Virus record (IMG/VR): IMGVR_UViG_3300032308_000386
Location: 1-22,361 of that record
Source of the DNA: a virus
Reading direction: 5' to 3' (one strand)
Length of the DNA stretch: 22,361 bases
Below the pieces are notes generated by a model. That model had not been told where the DNA came from, made no database searches, and saw nothing but the letters and a program-made list of their open reading frames with translations. This document shows positions 6,218 to 13,866 of the stretch, one piece after another (within the stretch, counting starts at the first letter, position 1; each line of letters opens with the position of its first letter). A program made the position numbers and the translations under genes.

Positions 6218-8412
6218 ATAATTTTTTTTAGAATATCTTTGATTTCTTTAAGTATTTTATTGTTGTCGGCACTAAACTTTGCTCTTTCAAGAAAATAACC
6301 TTGAACGGAAAAACCATTTAATTTACCTTCTTTGACTTTTTGCCAAATAGTGTCGTCGTCAATCTTCATAGAAACCATCCAAGTCCCTTTTGGATAATCC
6401 ATACCGAAAACTTGTTGTTTATCTTTTGCTGGGTCATCAACAATCCAACTCTCAACCACAGATACTCCATTCAAAAATCTTCTTCCGTGTTCTACATTTG
6501 TCTTGTCTAATAACTTTTCCAACATAAACTTCTGTTGAAGTTTCTTTATAGTTTCAGCCGTGAAATATACATAATAGATTTCACCAGTTATTTCATTTCT
6601 CCTAATAATCATTTTATCAGGAACCATCGCAGGGCCAACAACCATTTTTTCCTCCATACTAAATACAGAAAAACTCATCTCATTTCGTATAGATTTTAAT
6701 TTGTCTGCCGCCCAATTTATTCCTGTTGTTCCACCCCATCCTAACCAAGCAACATAACCTCTGTCTTTCCAAGGCGTATCTTTGTATTCTGGTGCTACTT
6801 CACTATTTTTTTGATGTCTTTGGAAACCAGACATTCTGGCTATTGTTTCTTCACTAATGTTTTCACCTTTACATAGTTGGTTTGCTCTAATCCAACCTAT
6901 TTGGGTCATTCCATCAACTTCGTCTCCATATTCTTCTTTCCACTTGATTACCTTACAAGCGTTATTTTTTGCTGAAGTAGGATAGTCGTTATATGCCGCA
7001 AAATCTTCTATTGATTGTTTTACATATTTTGGATGTTCCTTTGGCAATAAATCATTATCACCTGTATATTTTGAGTTCTCAGGTCTTCCTGTCTTTAACA
7101 TATACAGAAACGCATTTACACGAGCATAAGCCCACTGTTCTGCTGACTTTACCTTTGGTGAGTGTGAAACATTAAAGGCTCCTAATCCTCTTTGGAATAC
7201 TGATTTTAATGCCCCTAAAGTAGCACGACCATTCTTGGTATTACTTTCTTTTTCGTTGAAGTCATCAACCTTTTGTTGTAATGTTTTTTCTTGTTCGGCA
7301 GATACTTTTGCTCCTCTTTTACCTGAAGCATCACCTTTAGCAGTTCCTTCTCCTTTTGGGTCTTTGTTTGGTGTATCACTCTTTGGGGCTTTATCACTTT
7401 TATTAATACCACCTCTTGGGCCTATTTCAGCAAACTCTTCAAGTATTGCCCCATAATTCATCATAGGATTATCACTTCCACCTACATCATCAGGGTCTTC
7501 ATCTTCATCTGTCTCATAACTTGTGTCTTCCTTTGGATGTGTCTTACAAGGCATATACAAAGTTTTACCACCATATTCGTGGGGATGCGAACCCTCACAA
7601 CCAATCAACATAGCAATTGCTTCAGCGTCTTCTTGTTTCTCAAATAAAGGTAATGAAGCAAGGACTGGTCTTTTCTTTGGTTTTGATATTTGTTCTACAT
7701 AAGGCGATAAAGCACTTACATCAGGATTTGATGCTGCGAACCCTACTCTTGGTGGAGTATTACCCGCTTCTATTGTTGCGGTTGTTCTTGTATCCGGTCC
7801 TGGCATATCGTCCTCATCTTCTACTCCTGTGGTAATTTTATCATTATTGATAATTCTACCCTGTCTTTCATACATAAGTTGAACCCATCTATGACGACAA
7901 TTATATGACCCTCTCCAAGTAAAAATATCATAACCATCAGGCCCAACCTCATTTACAGAACGATTACTCATTTCCATAATGTCTTCAATTCTAAACACTC
8001 TACGAGCAGCCATCATTTCAGCACAGAAGGTTCTATTGAGTTCATCTTTCGGCCCAACATACTTATATCTAAATCTTACATCAGGAGTATCTTGTGCTGA
8101 TGGTAAATTAGGATTACTGATAATTTGGAAATCTTGTTTTCCAACTGACTTAACAGATGTAATCTCCCAACCTTCTTTTTCAAGGAAACCTTGTGGTTCT
8201 CCATAAGCATGAAACATCTGTATTACTTGTGGTATTTTTTCCTCAGCAAGAATATAATGAGAACATTTGCCGTCCTCACAAGGTGATTGTTCCTCTTGAT
8301 TAAAGTATTCAAAGTTTGCTTCGTGTGCCGGCATTTCTACCAACGCAATACCATCAAGACCCGCTTCGTTGTCTCCTTCCTGAATTATAAGTTCAATAAT
8401 TTTAGGGGTCAT
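6214..8412 (-). CDS. Multidomain head morphogenesis protein with C-terminal XkdF-like (S78_2) prohead protease
   Basis: The 732-residue protein is much longer than a simple prohead protease. Residues 1-195 include CEDGKCSHY and a FTWRGSYNCRHRWVQLMYER segment (about 164-183), reminiscent of the cysteine/histidine end of Mu gpF-like minor head proteins. Residues 271-292 carry a Cys/His cluster (C272, H276, H278, C289, H292). A Lys/Gly/Asp-rich linker follows to about 375. Residues about 402-443 (FQRGLGAFNVSHSPKVKSAE) resemble DUF5824, and about 483-575 form a further domain ending WLGWGGTTGINWAAD. Residues about 588-712 match the XkdF-type protease: MVPDKMII, EHGRRFLNGVSVVESWIVDD, YPKGTWMVSMKIDDDTIW and LNGFSVQGYF. 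H642 and S702 are the likely catalytic pair. It would process scaffold and capsid subunits; extra roles are unproven. Confidence 0.8.
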   Translation of the reverse strand: MTPKIIELIIQEGDNEAGLDGIALVEMPAHEANFEYFNQEEQSPCEDGKCSHYILAEEKIPQVIQMFHAYGEPQGFLEKEGWEITSVKSVGKQDFQIISNPNLPSAQDTPDVRFRYKYVGPKDELNRTFCAEMMAARRVFRIEDIMEMSNRSVNEVGPDGYDIFTWRGSYNCRHRWVQLMYERQGRIINNDKITTGVEDEDDMPGPDTRTTATIEAGNTPPRVGFAASNPDVSALSPYVEQISKPKKRPVLASLPLFEKQEDAEAIAMLIGCEGSHPHEYGGKTLYMPCKTHPKEDTSYETDEDEDPDDVGGSDNPMMNYGAILEEFAEIGPRGGINKSDKAPKSDTPNKDPKGEGTAKGDASGKRGAKVSAEQEKTLQQKVDDFNEKESNTKNGRATLGALKSVFQRGLGAFNVSHSPKVKSAEQWAYARVNAFLYMLKTGRPENSKYTGDNDLLPKEHPKYVKQSIEDFAAYNDYPTSAKNNACKVIKWKEEYGDEVDGMTQIGWIRANQLCKGENISEETIARMSGFQRHQKNSEVAPEYKDTPWKDRGYVAWLGWGGTTGINWAADKLKSIRNEMSFSVFSMEEKMVVGPAMVPDKMIIRRNEITGEIYYVYFTAETIKKLQQKFMLEKLLDKTNVEHGRRFLNGVSVVESWIVDDPAKDKQQVFGMDYPKGTWMVSMKIDDDTIWQKVKEGKLNGFSVQGYFLERAKFSADNNKILKEIKDILKKII

Positions 8413-8451
8413 ATAATATTAAATATCAATTTTTTTATAAAGTTCAATTTT

Positions 8452-10731
8452 TTATATTGTTGAACGAGTTTTGATGTTTCTATCCATCATTTGTTGATTA
8501 GTCATATCACTCGCAACTACATAAGTTTTGATTGGTGCTTGATTTATAGATAAAGTATCCTGTAATTGTGATAATGCTTGGTCTTGTGAGAATGAACCTA
8601 TCGCAAGTCCTCCATCAGCAAATCTCTTACCTCCACCAATAGAGTTTATAGAAGATAATAGTGGTCTAAACATCGCTGTAGATTGTGCGTTTATTACACT
8701 CTCACCATTACTCAACATCGCAGGTATTAAATCACTTTTGGGGCCTCCTATTCCTTGAACCAACCCACCAGTTGCCATTCCTCTTGGTTTTGGAACTGAT
8801 GTACCCGAACCAGATGAACCTCCATTACCACCACCGCCCCCACCAGCACCAGGAATAGGTGTCTTAACAATATCACTAACTGCTTTGAAACCAACTAATC
8901 CTGTGGCTATTGCTTGAACTATCGCATAAGCGGGTATTGGAACATCAGCAAATGCGTTCAACTGACCTGCTATGGCAGCATAAGTATTGATTAAAGATGC
9001 GGCTATTGCGAGTGCCTTACCTTCTTTTGTATTTTTACCGAGAATATCCCCTAATGCGTTTAATGCTGATGCTGTTGCTTGTAATAATGCTTGTTGAGCC
9101 TGAAACCTCTTTTGTTCTATTGTTATTTGAGTTTCAGCATTAGCCCTTAAATCAGCAGTTTGTTTGTCCCTGATTGCCTTGATTTGTTCGGCATTCAATC
9201 CTTCACGAGCAAGTTGTTCGGTATAATATATGTCGTCTAATCTTCTCTTTTCATCAAGTAGTTGTTGTTGAAGTTGTAAGTCCCCTTCAGCAGCCTTCAT
9301 ATTATCTTGGAACTGTTGGTCTTGAACCTTTTTGTTTTCTTCAGCAGTTTTTAGTGCTCTGTCTAAATCACTTCTAAATCTCTTGTTGTTCTCAATTTGG
9401 ATAGTAGCGGTGAGTTGTCTTTGTTGTAGTTCAAGTTCCTTAACTCTCTGTGCCTCATCTTCTGTTAGTGTTCCAACTTGTTTTTTTCTTTCTTCATATA
9501 AAGCAAGTTCATCACTTATAGTTTTCTTTTGTGTCGCAAAAATCTCATCTTGAACCTTTCTTGCCTCAACTGAGTTTTCGTTGGATAAATCTTTAACTAA
9601 ATTATAAGTGATTGTGAGGTCATCTATAATTTGTTTGTTCTCTTGTTGTTTTGACTTTACCCTATCCTGAAACGCCTTTGTATCAAGTTCTTTTTGTTTG
9701 TTGGCAAACTCTGTCTGTTTGTTTAGATAATCAGCATCAAGTGCTGTAAGTGATGCCACATAATCCTTATACTCTTTTGAGTTTTTTGGATATAATGCTT
9801 GTGTCTGTTCTAATAATAATTTCTTTGACTTATATGTATCTTCAGCATATTTCTTCTCAATATTAAATCTATCTTGTTCTGTCTTAGCGTTGGATAAAGC
9901 AATAGATTTAGCCTTATCAAGGTCAGCCTGTCTTAACTTTTCTTGTTGTTCGTAATTCGCCTTTGTTTTTTCCAAATATTTGGCATGTGCTTCAGCGGCT
10001 TCTTCTAAGTTCTTCTTTTGTGTTTCGGTAGTTTCCTTTGTTCCTTCTTCATATCTACCATAAGCCTCCAAACCAGCATCAACACCAGCAGTTATTGAAC
10101 CTGTTAGTTGCTTCATACCCTCATCAATAAGGGCTGTATCCATCGTGAATATACCAATAAGAAGTTTTCCTGCTCCAACACCCACATCTTTAATCATGGT
10201 AAATAAACCATATAGAGTGGAATAAAGCATACCAATACCTTTAATAACATATGGTAATGCTTGAACTACTAAATCAATTAAAAGGTCAAAAACTGGTTCT
10301 AAAGCAGTAAAAATACCCCCCAAGATTTGCTCAAAGGCAATCATAACAGGCTCCAACTTCTTCATCGCTTTTTCATTCTGCGTGAAGGCATTAACCAAAA
10401 GTCCTACTAATGAAACTACTAATCCAATACCAGTAGCCTTGAGTGCTAAACCGAACTTATTTGTTGAAGATGTTATGGTGTCTAAACCTCTACCTAATTT
10501 CCCGACAATACCAGGTGCTCCTGCTAAACTATCAATCCAATCTTCACTTTGTCCTCTTGCGGTTTTTGTAGCATCACCAATATCGTTGATACGTTCCTGT
10601 ATTCGTTTGAACTCAGCACTACCTGCGACAGTTTCTTTTTGTAATTTCTTTAACTCACGAAGGCTTTTTAATGTACCTTCAGCGTTAATCGCAGCATCAA
10701 TTCTAACCTGTAATGTTTGTGGTTGTGCCAT
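8452..10731 (-). CDS. Tail tape measure protein
   Basis: The 759-residue protein has tape-measure architecture. The N-terminus is helical, with hydrophobic segments at about 92-116 (GLALKATGIGLVVSLVGLLV) and 130-180, then a long coiled-coil region from about 225 to 560 that is rich in Lys, Glu and Gln. Near the C-terminus are a hydrophobic helix pair (ALAIAASLINTYAAIAGQLN), a Gly-rich hinge (about 642-660), and the characteristic ATGGLVQGIGGPKSDLIPAM / LSNGESVINAQST motif found at the end of many tape measures. Tape measures set tail length; at the known ratio of about 0.15 nm per residue this suggests a tail of roughly 110 nm. Its ATG overlaps the stop of the small gene upstream (TAATG). It sits immediately before the head genes, an unusual order. 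Confidence 0.9.
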   Translation of the reverse strand: MAQPQTLQVRIDAAINAEGTLKSLRELKKLQKETVAGSAEFKRIQERINDIGDATKTARGQSEDWIDSLAGAPGIVGKLGRGLDTITSSTNKFGLALKATGIGLVVSLVGLLVNAFTQNEKAMKKLEPVMIAFEQILGGIFTALEPVFDLLIDLVVQALPYVIKGIGMLYSTLYGLFTMIKDVGVGAGKLLIGIFTMDTALIDEGMKQLTGSITAGVDAGLEAYGRYEEGTKETTETQKKNLEEAAEAHAKYLEKTKANYEQQEKLRQADLDKAKSIALSNAKTEQDRFNIEKKYAEDTYKSKKLLLEQTQALYPKNSKEYKDYVASLTALDADYLNKQTEFANKQKELDTKAFQDRVKSKQQENKQIIDDLTITYNLVKDLSNENSVEARKVQDEIFATQKKTISDELALYEERKKQVGTLTEDEAQRVKELELQQRQLTATIQIENNKRFRSDLDRALKTAEENKKVQDQQFQDNMKAAEGDLQLQQQLLDEKRRLDDIYYTEQLAREGLNAEQIKAIRDKQTADLRANAETQITIEQKRFQAQQALLQATASALNALGDILGKNTKEGKALAIAASLINTYAAIAGQLNAFADVPIPAYAIVQAIATGLVGFKAVSDIVKTPIPGAGGGGGGNGGSSGSGTSVPKPRGMATGGLVQGIGGPKSDLIPAMLSNGESVINAQSTAMFRPLLSSINSIGGGKRFADGGLAIGSFSQDQALSQLQDTLSINQAPIKTYVVASDMTNQQMMDRNIKTRSTI

Positions 10732-10922
10732 TATCTATTAATTCTATTTTTAGCAATCTCAAAAAACTCTGGTAAGTTCTTTAACTGCGAATACCATTTA
10801 TGGAACTTGTCTCTTTTTGGAAGTTCAACATTTAATGACCTTCTCAAATCACCAATAGGGTCTATCAACTCATTAGGTTCGTTCTCTTGGACTTTCTCTT
10901 GTATCATAGTATGAAATATCAT
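10731..10922 (-). CDS. Small protein coupled to the tape measure gene, function unknown
   Basis: A 63-residue acidic/basic protein (MIFHTMIQEKVQENEPNELI at the N-terminus). The rest is amphipathic and helical, with KRDKFHKWYSQLKNLPEFFE near the C-terminus. Met 6 is an alternative start. The stop overlaps the tape measure ATG as TAATG, so it is probably translationally coupled. The gene just before a tape measure is often an assembly chaperone component, but this product is too short and too unlike known ones to name. No membrane segment or cysteine is present. The antisense frame over the same bases is not convincing. Confidence 0.6.
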   Translation of the reverse strand: MIFHTMIQEKVQENEPNELIDPIGDLRRSLNVELPKRDKFHKWYSQLKNLPEFFEIAKNRINR

Positions 10923-10959
10923 ATTTGTTTTATTCGGTTATATTGGGTCTTAAAATGAG

Positions 10960-13287
10960 TTAGGTACAACACTCATTAATAGTTCCACCTGATATAGTAA
11001 GGAAGTCAAATGTTGGACTTGCGATTTCACCACAAGAAGGTAGTGGGGCACATTCCACATCACTTGTAGCAATAAGTACATTACCAGTCGTACCTGCCGA
11101 TATAAATGTACTTCCTGTTGAACTATCGCTATAATGTGCTATAACATTCATATCAAATGGAGCCGCTATTGTAGTTCCACTACAAGTATTAAAGAACCTT
11201 ATAAACGTATCTGTTGTACTGAAGAAATTACCAGGACAATCAACACATTCTCCAGGAGCACTTTGCTCCGATATTATTGTATAACAATATGGATTACTTG
11301 TTGGTGATGGTGTCTGTGTTGGTGATGGTGATGGTGCTACTGATGTACCAGTTTGAGTATTGGTTGGTGTATTAGTAGGTGTTGATGTATTAGTTGTTGT
11401 ATTTGTTGGAGTATTGGTAGGTGTTTGTGTAGGTGTTGATGTTTGACTATTTGTTGGTGTATTAGATGGAGTTTGAGTTGGAGTTGCCGTCGGTGTTGGG
11501 GTAGTTCCTGGTTCTACAACATTTCTACCTAATGTTGTATTGAATGTTGTTATTGCGTCTCTTAAACATGCTAGTTCAGTAGTGGTTAATCCATCACCCA
11601 AGAATGCTGAACCTAAACCTCTGTTAGTATAACCACCAAATCCATTCGCTTGAAGAATACCAACTGATGTACCAGACCTACCAATAGTTGTATTTTGTGT
11701 TATTGTTTGTACTCCTCCACCTGCTCTAACAAAAGATACTTGAGAATTATTTGTTCTAGTTATTGCGAAGAAGTTTCTTGCTTGTGTGGTTGTTGTACCA
11801 GTTAAGGTGTTTAGAGAACCTGTCTGAATTGAACCTCTTGTATTTGTACCATTTGATGATTGAATAACTAACCATCCTGAAAGATATTGTGCTCCAATCT
11901 CAAATCCAGTAGTACCCGTTTGAGATATGAAATATCCTATTGTTGTATTTGCTGATGTCGGAGTTTGTGCGCTTTCAACCCAGAATGTATCAGCATTAGC
12001 GTTTATACCATCACCTTTAATCCCTCTTTCTTGAGAAAATACTACTCCACCACCGAATACTAATCTAAATGCTGCGTTAGTATCAACAGGATTTTTAGCA
12101 TTCCATTTAGCAGATGCCGCAGTACCACCCAAGAATGGATATAGAGCATCCAACTTGGCATAAACATTACAAGATTTTAATGTGGTAAATAATGTCTGTG
12201 TTGCCGCAGATACTGTTGCTGTAATACCTGTTCCACCAGCAGAGACGACTGCTTCAAGGTAAGCATTTGCGTCTGTATCACCACTTGATATTGGACTTGA
12301 TGTTGGTGTATTAGTAGGAGTTGCTGTGTTCGTAGGAGTACTTGTATTAGTTGGAGTATTAGTTGGAGTATTCGTACTTGTATTTGTTGGTGTATTAGTA
12401 GGAGTACTTGTGTTTGTACTTGTGTTTGTAGGGGTGTTTGTCGCAGTATTAGTTGGTGTATTTGTAGGAGTACTTGTATTGGTACTTGTATTAGTTGGAG
12501 TATTTGTGGCAGTATTAGTTGGAGTATTCGTAGGAGTTTCAGTATTGGTTGCTGTGTTTGTAGGTGTATTCGTGGCTGTATTAGTTGGTGTGTTTGTAGG
12601 TGTTTCAGTATTTGTCGGTGTTTGTGTAGCAGTATTAGTAGGCGTATTTGTAGGAGTACCTGTTGGAGTTTCTGTGTTAGTAGGTGTTTGTGTAGCAGTA
12701 TTAGTTGGAGTGTTAGTCGCAGTTTGTGTTGGAGTTTCTGTGTTAGTTGGAGTATTAGTAGGCGTTCCTGTTGGAGTATTGGTAGGAGTATTTGTAGGCG
12801 TTTCTGTGTTAGTTGGAGTGTTAGTCGCAGTTTGTGTTGTGGTATTAGTTGGTGTTTGTGTCGCAGTTTGTGTATTAGTTGGTGTTTGTGTAGAAGTATT
12901 TGTAGGCGTATTTGTAGGCGTTTCTGTGTTAGTTGGAGTATTAGTCGCAGTTTGTGTAGGAGTATTCGTAGGAGTATTCGTAGGCGTTTCGGTATTCGTA
13001 GGTGTTTGTGTAGCAGTATTGGTAGGAGTATTAGTTGGAGTTTCTGTCGTGGTATTAGTTGGTGTTTGTGTCGTAGTATTAGTTGGTGTTGTTGTATTTG
13101 TTGGAGTATTGGTAGGTGTTTGTGTATTTGTAGGAGTATTAGTTGGTGTTTGTGTATTAGTTGGAGTATTTGTCGGTGTTGGAGTGTTTGTTGGAGTAGG
13201 GCACGCAGTACCACTCGGTGTATTACTCAACGTTATTGTAGGTGAATTACTTGGAGTGGGTGATACTCTTAATCTAAAGATAGTCAT
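10960..13287 (-). CDS. Adhesin-like protein with ~300-residue Thr-x repeat, concanavalin-like domain and C-terminal Cys domain
   Basis: The 775-residue product starts [20 protein letters not shown]. Residues 31-329 have threonine at every odd position without a break, the other positions being mostly Pro or Asn with some Gln, Glu, Ala, Ser, Gly or Thr. Residues about 335-590 resemble a concanavalin-like module found in phage structural proteins ([60 protein letters not shown]). A second Pro/Thr tract follows at about 592-662, then a C-terminal Cys-containing domain ([20 protein letters not shown]) ending ECCT. The layout is anchor, long stalk, binding domain, stalk, tip. A fibre or surface decoration that binds host glycans is inference. 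The nearby gene at 13300-13851 shares its N-terminal leader. No signal peptide is seen. Confidence 0.75.
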   Translation of the reverse strand: MTIFRLRVSPTPSNSPTITLSNTPSGTACPTPTNTPTPTNTPTNTQTPTNTPTNTQTPTNTPTNTTTPTNTTTQTPTNTTTETPTNTPTNTATQTPTNTETPTNTPTNTPTQTATNTPTNTETPTNTPTNTSTQTPTNTQTATQTPTNTTTQTATNTPTNTETPTNTPTNTPTGTPTNTPTNTETPTQTATNTPTNTATQTPTNTETPTGTPTNTPTNTATQTPTNTETPTNTPTNTATNTPTNTATNTETPTNTPTNTATNTPTNTSTNTSTPTNTPTNTATNTPTNTSTNTSTPTNTPTNTSTNTPTNTPTNTSTPTNTATPTNTPTSSPISSGDTDANAYLEAVVSAGGTGITATVSAATQTLFTTLKSCNVYAKLDALYPFLGGTAASAKWNAKNPVDTNAAFRLVFGGGVVFSQERGIKGDGINANADTFWVESAQTPTSANTTIGYFISQTGTTGFEIGAQYLSGWLVIQSSNGTNTRGSIQTGSLNTLTGTTTTQARNFFAITRTNNSQVSFVRAGGGVQTITQNTTIGRSGTSVGILQANGFGGYTNRGLGSAFLGDGLTTTELACLRDAITTFNTTLGRNVVEPGTTPTPTATPTQTPSNTPTNSQTSTPTQTPTNTPTNTTTNTSTPTNTPTNTQTGTSVAPSPSPTQTPSPTSNPYCYTIISEQSAPGECVDCPGNFFSTTDTFIRFFNTCSGTTIAAPFDMNVIAHYSDSSTGSTFISAGTTGNVLIATSDVECAPLPSCGEIASPTFDFLTISGGTINECCT
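11300..11511 (-). repeat. Second Pro/Thr-coding tract
   Basis: This DNA codes for a second Thr/Pro/Asn/Ser-rich linker inside the 775-residue protein ([17 protein letters not shown] and similar). It is shorter and less regular than the first tract. It joins the concanavalin-like module to the C-terminal Cys domain. Confidence 0.8.
12301..13197 (-). repeat. Long Thr-x dipeptide-coding tract (six-base period)
   Basis: About 900 bases code for roughly 150 Thr-x dipeptides in unbroken register. Codon third positions vary freely (on the plus strand GGAGTA, GGTGTA, GGCGTA; ATTAGT, TTTGTA, TTCGTA), so copies are not simple recent duplicates. Higher-order blocks recur, for example the protein string [17 protein letters not shown] twice around residues 261-297. 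Long open frames on the other frames and strand here are by-products of this period. Confidence 0.9.
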
Positions 13288-13299
13288 TTTTTTACAGAA

Positions 13300-13851
13300 T
13301 TAACAAGGAGGACTTAATGTGGAGATAAACCCACTATTATCTACTTGTATAGAAATACCTGAATTAGGGGCTGAAACACTCTTATAATACTTGCTATTAC
13401 CAGCAAGGACAGTAGTTAAACCAGCATTTGTATAAAGTACTTTACCATCATCAAATACATCTTGGAATGTTAGAGGACAACCACCAGCATTAGAGAAATA
13501 TACTGTTAATGGTGTTCCAGTTCCATTACAAGCCTCATTAGAAGTATCCCAACCTTGTGTGCCAGGTGATTTAGATACATCAAAGTATATTATCAAACTA
13601 CAAGGTAAAGGTGATGGAGTATTAGTTTGTGTTGGAGTAATCGTAGGTGTGGCAGTATTCGTTGGAGTATTGGTCTGTGTTGCTTGAATAGTTTGTGTTT
13701 GAGTTGGTGTATTTGTTGGTGTTTGTGTCGGCGTAGGAGAAGTACCAGGACAAGCAGTAGAACTTGGAGTATAACTCGGTGTTATAGACGGAGTTAAACT
13801 TATTGTTGGACTAACACTTGGAGTTGGAGTAGGTGTGTATCTAAATGCCAT
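13300..13851 (-). CDS. Small adhesin-like protein with Pro/Thr stalk and C-terminal Cys domain
   Basis: A 183-residue protein beginning [20 protein letters not shown]. Residues about 6-82 are Pro/Thr/Gln/Asn-rich; residues 84-183 form a compact domain with cysteines at 84, 108, 125 and 183 and the pattern [20 protein letters not shown] ... [20 protein letters not shown]. The latter resembles small beta domains that cap phage fibres ('LYTD..LTT...G...YY'). Its leader ([13 protein letters not shown]...STACP) parallels that of the downstream 775-residue gene ([16 protein letters not shown]), suggesting paralogy. It follows the 1089-residue tail protein by 15 bases and precedes the larger adhesin by 12. 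Function as a tail tip or fibre component is inference from composition and context. Confidence 0.7.
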   Translation of the reverse strand: MAFRYTPTPTPSVSPTISLTPSITPSYTPSSTACPGTSPTPTQTPTNTPTQTQTIQATQTNTPTNTATPTITPTQTNTPSPLPCSLIIYFDVSKSPGTQGWDTSNEACNGTGTPLTVYFSNAGGCPLTFQDVFDDGKVLYTNAGLTTVLAGNSKYYKSVSAPNSGISIQVDNSGFISTLSPPC

Positions 13852-13866
13852 TATTATAAATATTAT

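Noticed and set aside
7215-7456. Short frames on both strands inside the protease fusion
   Set aside because: They lie in the Lys/Gly/Asp linker region and read as shadows; the long frame across them is continuous and domain-bearing.
8413-8451. Bacteroidota-type promoter between tape measure and protease fusion
   Set aside because: A TTG and AT-rich stretch are present, but no TAnnTTTG element was found at suitable spacing; the same holds for 1649-1695 and 2215-2274.
10382-10741. 119-codon plus-strand frame opposite the tape measure start
   Set aside because: It is fully antisense to the tape measure, has no recognisable domain and lies in a window with no supported plus-strand gene.
12301-13197. 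CRISPR-like array
   Set aside because: The units are six-base, coding, in one unbroken frame and not separated by unique spacers of constant length.
12177-13303. Long open frames of 207-345 codons on the plus strand and in a second minus frame over the Thr-x tract
   Set aside because: They are produced by the six-base period of the repeat, which lacks stops in several frames. Their products are simple Val/Gly, Leu/Gln/His or Cys/Ser-rich strings.
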